DNA from: Porphyromonadaceae bacterium UBA7180
Lineage (GTDB): Bacteria; Bacteroidota; Bacteroidia; Bacteroidales; Muribaculaceae
Reading direction: 5' to 3'
NCBI GenBank assembly: GCA_002491165.1
Contig: DKVK01000059.1
Span: 1-51,266 of the forward strand
DNA length: 51,266 nt
This document shows positions 14,948-23,817 of the stretch, piece after piece (position 1 is the first letter of the stretch; every line of letters begins with the position of its first letter). The notes beneath the pieces were generated by a model. It worked only from the letters and a program-made list of their open reading frames with translations, was not told where the DNA came from and did no database searches. The position numbers and the translations under genes are program-made.

Positions 14948-16636
14948 ATGAAAAGAATCCTGACCTATTGTATCGTCACGGTTATACTTTTGCTGACGCA
15001 TGAAAACTGCCGGGGAGCCGCCGCAGATTCACCGGTAACCCTGTATTCGCGTTGGCAAGGACTTCCGGCTGATAAGCTTATGAAGATGGGGGAGGGCTTT
15101 GACGTCCGTAATTCATCCGACAGTGCGTTGGTGTGCTACTCGGTGGTGGTGGACCGTCTGCGCGGGAGCGCCCGATCGGAAGAGGACAAAGAGACATTGT
15201 CGCGCGCCCTGACCAACATGGGGTATATTTACGCGACATTCATGTTCGATTACACCCGCTCCCTGGAACTCTTCGAAGAGTCGCTGAAAATAAGCCGTGA
15301 AAACGATTTCAGGGAAAATCTGGCCTTTGTATATCTGAACATCGGCGGGGTGTATCTGGGTTGCAATATGATGTATGGCAAGAACATATTTTCAAAGGAA
15401 TGTTGGGATTATCTCGACAAGGCGCTTGCCGCGGGAATCGCCACCGGAAAATATGAGGTGTCAATGGTGGCGTTCCTGAATATGGGACAGCTCTTTTTTG
15501 ACAATCCTGAAAAAGGGCGTATCCCAAAGGCCGTGACTTCGTTGGAAGCGGCCAAGATTCCGGCCGATGTTCCTTTCCGCGACTTCGCACGCAAGTATGC
15601 CGACGGTTTGCTGGCATATATAAAAGGTGATTATGACCGTGCGGCAACTCTCTTTTCCGAAGCCGGAAAGCTGACACATCCCGGTTCCATGCACTCCGCA
15701 CGTCTCGAACTGATAGCATTGTCGGCACAGGCGGAATCCCTGGAAGCGGCGGGAAAACTGGCTGAGGCCGTCGGCATAGAGGAGCAACTTCTGGAGAAGG
15801 CGCGTGCCACAGGTTCGTCGGACGAAGAAACCCGTGCGTGCCGTAAGCTCGCCGAACTGTATGAAAAACATGGCGATTCCGAACGCTCCCGCCAGTTCCG
15901 GTTCCTCTATTTTCAGAAAAAAGACTCGACCCTGACGGCCCGTGATATCACCGTGCTCTCCAAGATGCCCTTTGTCAACGAGCTGGAACAGATCCGCGGG
16001 CAGGTGGAGCATGAACGCACGCAGAAAAGGCGGCTGATGGTGAGCGTGGGTATTGCCGCGCTGTTCATCATCCTCTTCCTGCTGTATATTGTTACCCTGA
16101 CCAGAAGCCGCCGCAAAATGAAGGCATACATCAAGGAGCTTTACAGAAAGAACATGGAATTGGTGAGACTGGAGCGTCGCGAACTTCGGGTGCGCGAGGA
16201 AGAGGGGGACGCATCCTCCGCTACACCTCTTCAGCTTGTGCAAAGTCAGAAGTATGCCTCGTCGAGCCTTGACGACAAAGAGAGCCGCCGGATTGCCGCA
16301 CTTATTCTCGAGGCAATGGCCGATACGGAACTTATTACCGATTCCCGGTTTACTATGGAAGTGCTCAGCGAGAAGATAGGTTGCCCGTACCGTTACGTTT
16401 CACAGGTGGTGAACGAGGCGTTCGGCAAAAACTTCCGGTCACTGCTGAACGAATACCGGGTAAAGGAGGCGTGCCTGCGGTTGGCCGACACGGAGAAATA
16501 CGGCTCATATACCATAGAGGCTGTAGCCGAGTCCGTGGGATTCAATTCAAGGAGCAATTTCTCCGTCACATTCAAGAAAATCACAGGACTTACTCCGGCG
16601 CAATTCCAGAAAAACGCCCTCAACGAAGAAGAATAG
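14948..16636 (+). CDS. Membrane-bound TPR sensor with C-terminal AraC-type DNA-binding domain
   Basis: A 562-residue one-piece sensor and regulator. A signal or anchor segment occupies residues 1-22. Residues about 85-330 are helical repeats of the TPR type and should face the periplasm. Residues 364-385 are a membrane helix (VSVGIAALFIILFLLYIV), followed by a charged coiled-coil stretch. Residues about 440-555 form an AraC-type double helix-turn-helix (FTMEVLSEKIGCPYRYVSQV and YTIEAVAESVGFNSRSNFSV). Such proteins are common in Bacteroidales and pass a periplasmic signal straight to DNA. Its targets are unknown, and the large secreted protease downstream is a candidate. It may be co-transcribed with the GHL10 gene. 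A terminator follows. Confidence 0.88.
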   Translation: MKRILTYCIVTVILLLTHENCRGAAADSPVTLYSRWQGLPADKLMKMGEGFDVRNSSDSALVCYSVVVDRLRGSARSEEDKETLSRALTNMGYIYATFMFDYTRSLELFEESLKISRENDFRENLAFVYLNIGGVYLGCNMMYGKNIFSKECWDYLDKALAAGIATGKYEVSMVAFLNMGQLFFDNPEKGRIPKAVTSLEAAKIPADVPFRDFARKYADGLLAYIKGDYDRAATLFSEAGKLTHPGSMHSARLELIALSAQAESLEAAGKLAEAVGIEEQLLEKARATGSSDEETRACRKLAELYEKHGDSERSRQFRFLYFQKKDSTLTARDITVLSKMPFVNELEQIRGQVEHERTQKRRLMVSVGIAALFIILFLLYIVTLTRSRRKMKAYIKELYRKNMELVRLERRELRVREEEGDASSATPLQLVQSQKYASSSLDDKESRRIAALILEAMADTELITDSRFTMEVLSEKIGCPYRYVSQVVNEAFGKNFRSLLNEYRVKEACLRLADTEKYGSYTIEAVAESVGFNSRSNFSVTFKKITGLTPAQFQKNALNEEE

Positions 16637-16661
16637 GTCCCGAAACTCCAATGAAACACGG

Positions 16662-16690
16662 AAGCATGCCCTTCATGGACATGCTTTTTT
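16662..16690 (+). terminator. Terminator after the AraC-type regulator
   Basis: AAGCATG (662-668 of this kilobase) pairs with CATGCTT (16680-16686) and runs into TTTTTT. It starts 25 bases after the stop codon. Confidence 0.75.
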
Positions 16691-16836
16691 ATTTCAGGGA
16701 AGTGTTTATGTAACGTTCTGGAATTTAGACTGATACCAATCCTATGCGTGGCGTTGCCTGAATGCGTTTTTGTTCTGAATCATGTTTTAGAACTGTCCGT
16801 GCAAGTTTTTATTCATAAGATAGTAGCAGGGGTAAT

Positions 16837-16844
16837 TAAATTTG
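16837..16844 (+). promoter_or_regulatory. Candidate -7 box for the C10 protease gene
   Basis: TAAATTTG matches the -7 consensus, but no TTG lies 19-20 bases upstream, so activation by a regulator may be needed. It would give a leader of about 170 bases before the ATG at 17020. The rest of the gap (16691-17019) holds no supported gene. A short ORF from 16842 runs into the protease in another frame and is probably chance. Confidence 0.4.
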
Positions 16845-17019
16845 CGGCGACTAAAAAAATCGGTGCGGACATGGATTTGCCTGAAAAGTAGAAACGTAAC
16901 CCCGCCAGGGAAAAGAGAACGGTTTTCATATCCCGTAAAACAGAGAAACGAGACGTCATTCCCGCTTTTCGGTGATACTGCAAGTCCCAGCCTTATAACT
17001 AACCTTAAAAAACTTTCTC

Positions 17020-20000
17020 ATGCAGAAAAGAATTTACCTCAGCATTCTTGCCGGACTAATGGCGGCGGGTGTGGTTCAGGGCGCCCCGGTCAGTCCCGAC
17101 CGTGCCAAGGAAGTGGCCTCCGACTTCGTCAGGAAGGCTACCGGCAAACAAATGATGCGTAAAGCCTCTTCCGGGGCAATGGCACTTTCCTACACACACA
17201 TCGACAAATCGTCGGGTCTCCCCACGGTTTACGCCTTCAGCCGCGGCAAGGACGGCGGATACGTCCTCGTGGCCGCTGACGACAGGGCGCCGCTCGTGCT
17301 CGGTTATGCCGACCGGGGCAACTTCAACCCGGCATCCATTCCCCCTTCCATGCAGGGGATGTTCGAGTCGTGGAGCAATCAGGTGGCATGGCTGGCCTCG
17401 CACTCCGACAGCCAGCCCTCGGCTCCCCTCAAGGTCTCTGCTCCCGTAGCTCCTCTGCTCGGCGAAATCGCGTGGGACCAGGGCGACCCCTATAACCGCA
17501 AGTGTCCCACCGTCACGCAGTATGACTCATGGGGCGACCCCGACGGTACCGGCCCGGCCGCCACGGGATGTGTGGCCACGGCACTCGGCCAGATCATGTA
17601 TTACCACAAGTGGCCTGCTGTGGGACATGGCTCCATCAGTTACATCTCGGAAGGACAGAATGCTGACGGCGGTGAAGAAAACGTCAGTGTAAATGTGACT
17701 TTCGAGGGTACGCAATACTTGTGGGAAAATATGCTCCCTTCCATTTCCAAAACCTCTTCTTCCGAAGCCATCGATGCTGTTTCGACACTCCTTTTCCATG
17801 TGGGAGCGGCTTTCGAATCCATCTACGGCGCATCTACGGGAGCTACCGACGTGTCCGTGGCCCCGGCTCTGGTGAAGTATTTCGATTATGACAAAGGAAT
17901 CAATTACGTGAAGCGCGACTATTTCACCACCGAAGAGTGGAACGAGATGCTGCTGGGAGAGTTTGCCGCCGGACGACCCGTGGCCTACGGCGGCGTCACA
18001 CGCAGAGGCGAGGGACACTTCTTTGTGCTCGACGGTGTCAACGAAGAGGGATTCTGCCATGTAAACTGGGGCTGGAGCGGACAGGAAAACGGTTACTACC
18101 TGCTCACCCTGCTCGAACCCGGAAGCCAGGGAATAGGCGGTTCCTCGGACGGAAGCGCATTCCATTATGCCCAGAACATGATTACCGGCATTCAGAAACC
18201 GGTGGAAGGTTCCGAAGTCCACTATAACTTCACGGTGGAATCGGTGGAAAGTTTTGACAACACCATCGGGCGTCAGGAAACGGCGCAGCTCGAGGCCAAC
18301 GGCGTCTGGAACGACTCTCCCAACGAGGTTACCGCAAACCTCGGCTTTGCCATGGCCGACACCGAGGGTAATGTAGTCTACCGCCAGATGGCGAAAACCG
18401 GCGTGAACTATAAGGTTGCCTACGGTGAGAGTTCCTTGAAATGCACGTTCGTGATTCCCGACAATATCCCGGCGGGTACATACACGGTGCGGCCGGCCTA
18501 TCAGATTTCCGCCGACAATTACGCCGCCGACCGTTTCATGCAGCCCTTCCACGGCCGCGCCTGCGGCTGGCGTGTGGAAGTGACGGAAAACAACATCAAA
18601 TGGACCACGGAAGGTGCGTATAGACTCACTATCCTCGAAGCCAGGGGTGACAACGAGGGCGATATAGAAAGTGGTGTGACCAACGCTGTCACAGTGAAGG
18701 TCCGCAACGACGGCTCCGAGTTCTATGGTCCCGTATACCTGCGCCTTTTCATCAACGGCAAAGCCAACGTATTCGGCAACAACGATTATCCCGACGGCTG
18801 GTCAAAAGCCAAATGGGTGACAATCCCCGGACATTGCGAAAGCGAAATAACATTCGACACCGGCAAACTCAATCTTCCCGGCCACGATGATTATGTGGTG
18901 CGTCTGCGTGGCAACGAAGGTATATTGAGTGAAAATTACCGCCCTGTAAGCGCCGTGAACCTTGCCTCGCTTACCGGTGTGAAAATAGTGGGTCCGGCTC
19001 TTCCCCCCGTAGTGGAACTTGCCGACGATATGATTCTGACTACAATGGTTGACGGGAAAGTCCCCGTCAACGATGTAGGACTCAAAATATGTCTCAACAA
19101 TGAAGGCGGCGAATGGACCGGACAGCTCAGATGTGCGGTCGAAGATGCCGAGACATATCGCCGTGATCCCATAGGTTACGTTACATTTGACCCTGTTACT
19201 ATCCAGGCCGAAACCGAAGAACAATGGCTTACCCTTACGGGCGGAGTCCTTCCCGAAGCCTGCGTCCCTGGAAACCGGTATGAACTTATCATCCAGGATC
19301 CGGTTGAAGACGAGGCAATGATTCCGAGCTATTATTTCTCCATCGAATTGACGGCCGGCGAGGCCGTGGACAAAACGTCTGTCCTTACTCTCGACGAACT
19401 TTCATTCAATCCCGAGACTGTAGTTGCCGGACGCCCCGCTGAAGTGCAGTTCCATGTAAGCAACGCCGGTTATCCCTACAACGGCACTCTCGGATTTACC
19501 GTAAGCCGCGCCGGCGAGGTAGTATACCGTTCCGCCATGCAGAACGTAAGCATCGACCGCGACGACTCTTCCGTAATAGAGTTTACCGAAACCTTCGAGC
19601 TCCCCACAGCTTCCGACTATACCGTGACACTCGTAGATGCCGAAAACAGGGAAGTGGGACACCGCGACGGCATCACATTCACCGCCGACGAGCCGGCCCT
19701 GGCCCTGAACGACGCCACCGTTATCCCTGCTACGGTGAACTGCAACCAGCCCACCGACTTCGTGTTCGGTGTCACGAATACCGGTTTCCGTTTCGACTCC
19801 ACCCTGCGTTTCGTAATCCTCTCCGAAGGGGAGACCAAATATGAATCCGAACCCCGCGCCGTTGTCCTGGCACGCGGCGAGGACACCACGCTGACATTCG
19901 GCACCTCGCTCAATATCCCCAACAGCGACAACTGTCTGGCACGACTTGTCGACGGCGCCGGAGCTACCGTAGGCGAACGCCGCTTCTCCTCGGTAGGATA

Positions 20001-20148
20001 TGTAGGAATCGACGGCATACAGGCCGGCGACGACTCCAAGGTACGCTACTTCAACCTGCAAGGCATGGAGATTGACAATCCCGAGCCGGGGCAGGTAGTG
20101 ATAATAGTAAAAGGTAACAAGAGTTTCAAAGCTGTGATTACCCGCTGA
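17020..20148 (+). CDS. Secreted C10 family (streptopain-like) cysteine protease
   Basis: A 1042-residue secreted protease with a signal peptide at residues 1-21. Residues 25-145 are a Spi/SpeB-type propeptide (DRAKEVASDFVRKATGKQM and GGYVLVAADDRAPLVLGYAD). The catalytic domain has Cys184 in ATGCVATALGQIMYYHKWP and His333 in GEGHFFVLDG, followed by the conserved HVNWGWSG. Residues from about 395 on are several beta-sandwich domains. The tail has VRYFNLQGMEIDNPEPGQV and ends KGNKSFKAVITR, the form of a short type IX secretion sorting domain. The mature enzyme is therefore probably exported across the outer membrane and attached to the surface. The C-terminal half is far longer than in streptopain (about 400 residues in total). 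A hairpin separates it from the next secreted protein. Confidence 0.92.
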   Translation: MQKRIYLSILAGLMAAGVVQGAPVSPDRAKEVASDFVRKATGKQMMRKASSGAMALSYTHIDKSSGLPTVYAFSRGKDGGYVLVAADDRAPLVLGYADRGNFNPASIPPSMQGMFESWSNQVAWLASHSDSQPSAPLKVSAPVAPLLGEIAWDQGDPYNRKCPTVTQYDSWGDPDGTGPAATGCVATALGQIMYYHKWPAVGHGSISYISEGQNADGGEENVSVNVTFEGTQYLWENMLPSISKTSSSEAIDAVSTLLFHVGAAFESIYGASTGATDVSVAPALVKYFDYDKGINYVKRDYFTTEEWNEMLLGEFAAGRPVAYGGVTRRGEGHFFVLDGVNEEGFCHVNWGWSGQENGYYLLTLLEPGSQGIGGSSDGSAFHYAQNMITGIQKPVEGSEVHYNFTVESVESFDNTIGRQETAQLEANGVWNDSPNEVTANLGFAMADTEGNVVYRQMAKTGVNYKVAYGESSLKCTFVIPDNIPAGTYTVRPAYQISADNYAADRFMQPFHGRACGWRVEVTENNIKWTTEGAYRLTILEARGDNEGDIESGVTNAVTVKVRNDGSEFYGPVYLRLFINGKANVFGNNDYPDGWSKAKWVTIPGHCESEITFDTGKLNLPGHDDYVVRLRGNEGILSENYRPVSAVNLASLTGVKIVGPALPPVVELADDMILTTMVDGKVPVNDVGLKICLNNEGGEWTGQLRCAVEDAETYRRDPIGYVTFDPVTIQAETEEQWLTLTGGVLPEACVPGNRYELIIQDPVEDEAMIPSYYFSIELTAGEAVDKTSVLTLDELSFNPETVVAGRPAEVQFHVSNAGYPYNGTLGFTVSRAGEVVYRSAMQNVSIDRDDSSVIEFTETFELPTASDYTVTLVDAENREVGHRDGITFTADEPALALNDATVIPATVNCNQPTDFVFGVTNTGFRFDSTLRFVILSEGETKYESEPRAVVLARGEDTTLTFGTSLNIPNSDNCLARLVDGAGATVGERRFSSVGYVGIDGIQAGDDSKVRYFNLQGMEIDNPEPGQVVIIVKGNKSFKAVITR

Positions 20149-20180
20149 TAAACCACCATTTGCAAAAATTCCTAATATCA

Positions 20181-20219
20181 GGTTTTCCGGAGGAGCCTGT
20201 GCAGCTGCTCCGGAAAACC
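20181..20219 (+). terminator. Hairpin between the two large secreted-protein genes
   Basis: GGTTTTCCGGAG (20181-20192) pairs perfectly with CTCCGGAAAACC (20208-20219). No T run follows (GCTTAAAAAC), so it could be a weak terminator, an attenuator or an mRNA-stabilising stem. It lies 16 bases before the next ATG. Confidence 0.45.
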
Positions 20220-20235
20220 GCTTAAAAACTAAACA

Positions 20236-23200
20236 ATGAGAAAAGTAAACAAACTGATTCTGACGGCAGCGATAGGTGCGGCGGTATTTCCTGCAGCCGT
20301 GTCGGCACAGGTGCAACAGACGCTTGAGCTGAAACGCTCCTGTCAGGCGGTCGAAACCCCGGCCAAGGTGCCGTTCCGCGCTCCGGCCGACGCCTCTTAC
20401 AAAACCCGACTCGTAGGGTTCCTCTATTATGCAGAATCCTGGAACGACCTCCAAGGTACAACTCCGATGGGCATTTATACTCTGGACGTCGTTCCCGGTG
20501 CACAACCCGAGCCTTTCGCCCGCATAGGTGTGATGAACTCGCATTGCAACGGCGGCGCAGTGCTCGCCGGCGACGTGTACTGGTATATTTGGCGCCAGAC
20601 GGCTGAATCTGATACACAGACCATCGACATTTCCCAACTGTATTCCTATAATATAAAAACGGGAGAGTTTCAGAATCACGGACATGTGTCCTCCGAACTG
20701 GCGTCGAACTCCGACCATGCCTGGGACCCGGTGGAAAACAAAATTTACGGACAATACACCTTAGGCAATACCCGCAAGCTTTGTGTAGTGGACTATCTCG
20801 AACAGACCGTTACACCCGTAGGGGACTGTTATAGCTACTACGGCCTCGCTTTCGACGCAGCTGGCCAACTCTGGGGAATCGACAGTGCCGGCGACCTGTA
20901 TAAAGTGAACAAAAACAACGGTAGCGCCACCCGCATCGGCTCCACCGGAGTAGTGCCGAAATATGCCCAGTCAATGGCCTTCGACTTCAAGACCGGCGAC
21001 CTGTACTGGGCAAGCCTTACAGACGCCGATGTCCGGAACGCCTCCAAACTGTATAAGGTGGACACCGCCACCGGCCGCGCCACACTCGTAACCTCCTTTA
21101 CCGACAACCAGGAATTCATGGGTCTGGGAGTGATGCCGGCAATTGCCCCCGATAATGCCCCAGGTTACGCTACAGGTCTGAAATTGGACATAGACAAAGC
21201 CTCCACAAACGGAACACTGACATTCACCCTACCCGCCTATACATACATGGGCGATGACCTCGAGGGTGAAGTGTCCTATGCCGTCAAAGCCGGCGACCGC
21301 GAGCTCTTCAGCGGTAAAGGGGAGAAAGGCTCGACCATCACGAAAGACGTCTCACTCCCCAACGGCGATGTCACCGTCAATGTGATATGCTCCAACTCCG
21401 AAGGCGAGGGCCCCGCCGCATCCTTGCAGGTATGGGTCGGCGAGGATTATCCCGTCGCCCCGAAAAATGTCCGCCTCTCAATCGAAGAAGCAACCGGCTG
21501 CGCGACACTCACGTGGAATGCAGTAACCGAAGGCACGCACGGCGGCTACATCGACCCCGCCAAAATGACTTATAGCGTCACCCGTATGCCTGACGGCAAG
21601 AATGTCGCTTCTGCCCTGAAAGGAACTTCTTTCAGCGAAACCCTGGCGGAGCCGGATCTCCCCGTGGATTACTATTACCAGGTGAAGGCCGTACATGACT
21701 GGCGCGAGTCTGAAACCGCCGAATCCACTCATGTACCATACGGAAAAGGATTCGAAGTGCCGTATCACAATCCGTTCAATGACGAAGCGTCCATGAACCT
21801 TTTCTATGTTACCGACGGAAACAACGATGGTTCTACATGGAAGTGGAGCAAGCATCAGAGCAAGACTGCCTATATATTTACCGGAACAGATTTCAACAAG
21901 CCTCAGGACGACTGGCTCATCACCCCCGGCATCGACATGAAGGCCGGCAACCGTTATGAACTCACTTACACGGTATGCGACAACATGAACGACGGCCGGT
22001 TCCTCGACCGTATGGAGGTCAAGTACGGCAAAGGGATTGACCCTGCCAAATATGCAGTGGCCGAAGAGGCTTTCGAGAGCGTGGGCAAGCAGGTGCAGCA
22101 CCGCGTAATAGTAGAACCCGCGGAAGACGGGTACTACCACTTCGGTTTCCATGCCATCTCCAATTGTGTCGTCGGCCTTTCGATCGCAATCGACGATATG
22201 CACATAGACGTCCTTGCCAACGGGCAGGCTCCCGGCGCCGTCACCGGCCTTTCGGTCAAGACTTCGCAGGGTACGGCTCCCGTCACCATCAAGTTCACCA
22301 CTCCTACCAAAAAGGTTAACGGCGAAGCGCTCGACAAAATCACGAAAGTGGAAGTCTACCGCAACACCAGCGAACTGGTGAAGACCGTGGAAATGACCGA
22401 AACCGGAAAAGCCGTAACCGTGGTGGACAACAAGGGTGCCCGCGGACTTACCGAATACACCGTCGTTGCTTATAATGAACACGGAGTGGGCGACCGCGCT
22501 ACCGTTACAACCTACCTGGGTCTCGACCTTCCCGGCGCTGCACGCGACATCCTCCTTACAGACCTTGGCAACGGACGCCTCAAACTCTCTTGGCAGAAAC
22601 CGCTCCAGGGTGCAAACGGAGGTTATTGCGACCCCAACAACCTCACTTACAATGTATATGCCGTGCAAAACGGTTATGCTACCGAATTCAAATCCGGAAT
22701 CCGAGGAACCGAACTTGAGTTTACAGACAACGATTATTATTCACGCGACCAGTTCCCGAAATTCTACGGACTTTCGGCAGTGAACTCTGCCGGAGAAAGC
22801 AGCATCTACCAGTCCTCCGAAGTGATGGTGGGCCAGCCTTACGCTTATCCTTTTAAAGAAAACTGGCCGACCGGAAGCGCCCTCCTCGACGGTTGGTACC
22901 GCATGAGCAACGGACAGAACGGCTGGGAGCCGGAATCCGGACATGATTCAGACGGCGACAACGGTTGCATCGCCTTCGATGCCGCCCAAGACGGTGACCT
23001 CAGCTACCTCGCCCTCGGTAAGGTGAACATGGCATACGCCGCCAAGCCGAAACTGATTTTCGACTATTACGCCGTGCCCGGCGCCGATATGTCGATTCTT
23101 CCGGAAATAAACCTTGCCTACACCGGGGAATATGCCGCCGCTTCAGCAATTGACTTCAAAACCCTGACGGGCGAAGCCGGCTGGCGCACCGCAGTAGTGG

Positions 23201-23472
23201 ACCTTTCCTCGTTCCTGGGTCGGTTCCCCTACCTTAGCGTCCGTTTCCTCGGCAAGGGTAGCACGTCTTCGCCCCTGCGCATCGACAATGTTCGTATCAT
23301 GGATTCCGATGCCGAGCCCACGCTCGACTTCTCCGGTATCGACGACATCACAGTCAATGACGGCAACGCCGTTTACTATGACCTGCTGGGGCGCCGTGTA
23401 GCACGCCCCGCCGCCGGTAACATCTACATCAGACGTTCCGCCTCCGGCAAGACCGACAAGATAATTTACTGA
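20236..23472 (+). CDS. Large secreted multi-domain protein (propeller-like, Fn3, anchor-J-like) with T9SS-type tail
   Basis: A 1078-residue protein with a signal peptide at residues 1-24. Residues about 50-310 have repeated WD- or Kelch-like strands (YYGLAFDAAGQLWGIDSAGD) and look like a beta-propeller. Fn3-like domains follow (NVRLSIEEATGCATLTWNAV). A choice-of-anchor-J or MAM-like jelly roll appears near residues 540-650 (DWLITPGIDMKAGNRYELTY). More Fn3 and a second jelly roll come after it. The end, AVYYDLLGRRVARPAAGNIY then IRRSASGKTDKIIY, fits a short type IX sorting tail. No catalytic motif is visible, so an adhesive or substrate-binding role is likely. It sits 87 bases after the C10 protease on the same strand. 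The terminator is at 23522-23566. Confidence 0.82.
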   Translation: MRKVNKLILTAAIGAAVFPAAVSAQVQQTLELKRSCQAVETPAKVPFRAPADASYKTRLVGFLYYAESWNDLQGTTPMGIYTLDVVPGAQPEPFARIGVMNSHCNGGAVLAGDVYWYIWRQTAESDTQTIDISQLYSYNIKTGEFQNHGHVSSELASNSDHAWDPVENKIYGQYTLGNTRKLCVVDYLEQTVTPVGDCYSYYGLAFDAAGQLWGIDSAGDLYKVNKNNGSATRIGSTGVVPKYAQSMAFDFKTGDLYWASLTDADVRNASKLYKVDTATGRATLVTSFTDNQEFMGLGVMPAIAPDNAPGYATGLKLDIDKASTNGTLTFTLPAYTYMGDDLEGEVSYAVKAGDRELFSGKGEKGSTITKDVSLPNGDVTVNVICSNSEGEGPAASLQVWVGEDYPVAPKNVRLSIEEATGCATLTWNAVTEGTHGGYIDPAKMTYSVTRMPDGKNVASALKGTSFSETLAEPDLPVDYYYQVKAVHDWRESETAESTHVPYGKGFEVPYHNPFNDEASMNLFYVTDGNNDGSTWKWSKHQSKTAYIFTGTDFNKPQDDWLITPGIDMKAGNRYELTYTVCDNMNDGRFLDRMEVKYGKGIDPAKYAVAEEAFESVGKQVQHRVIVEPAEDGYYHFGFHAISNCVVGLSIAIDDMHIDVLANGQAPGAVTGLSVKTSQGTAPVTIKFTTPTKKVNGEALDKITKVEVYRNTSELVKTVEMTETGKAVTVVDNKGARGLTEYTVVAYNEHGVGDRATVTTYLGLDLPGAARDILLTDLGNGRLKLSWQKPLQGANGGYCDPNNLTYNVYAVQNGYATEFKSGIRGTELEFTDNDYYSRDQFPKFYGLSAVNSAGESSIYQSSEVMVGQPYAYPFKENWPTGSALLDGWYRMSNGQNGWEPESGHDSDGDNGCIAFDAAQDGDLSYLALGKVNMAYAAKPKLIFDYYAVPGADMSILPEINLAYTGEYAAASAIDFKTLTGEAGWRTAVVDLSSFLGRFPYLSVRFLGKGSTSSPLRIDNVRIMDSDAEPTLDFSGIDDITVNDGNAVYYDLLGRRVARPAAGNIYIRRSASGKTDKIIY

Positions 23473-23521
23473 TAACAGATTTACCAAATACTTAGATTCA
23501 TCACTTACTCTTTGACAGATG

Positions 23522-23566
23522 CCGGGAGCCGATGCAATTCGTTTGCCATCGCTCCCGGTATTTTTT
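23522..23566 (+). terminator. Terminator after the large secreted protein
   Basis: CCGGGAG-CGATG pairs with CATCG-CTCCCGG, with one bulged base, and runs into TATTTTTT. It lies 50 bases after the stop codon. Confidence 0.75.
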
Positions 23567-23677
23567 GTGGCTGGAAATTACTTTTTGTTTTCATATTACG
23601 CGGGACGGCGGCTGTCGGTCGGTTTCAAAGGGCAGGCAGTTATTCGCCGGAATTAGATTAACTAATATTAACATACT

Positions 23678-23731
23678 GTTAAGCAAAATTAACTTTTCGG
23701 GGGGTGATAACGGAATTTTGTTGTACTTTTG
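23678..23731 (+). promoter_or_regulatory. Promoter with GTTAA-N6-TTAAC operator, upstream of the GLUG lipoprotein gene
   Basis: GTTAA (23678-23682), six bases, TTAAC (23689-23693), two bases and TTCGGGGGG (from 23696) precede a -7 box TACTTTTG (23724-23731). There is no TTTG at -33. The same arrangement is found upstream of the other lipoprotein gene (27229-27281), so this is probably a shared activator-dependent promoter. The leader would be about 80 bases long. Confidence 0.6.
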
Positions 23732-23817
23732 TGAAAATTTTGTCCAACGATGTAAATATATACTTGATAATACGAGCATCCGTTTTACATCATCCATCAC
23801 TTAAACCACAATCTGTT

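Noticed and set aside
16842..17162. A 106-codon frame that overlaps the start of the C10 protease
   Set aside because: It begins inside a -7 promoter box and runs into the protease gene in the wrong frame. It is basic and has no motif.
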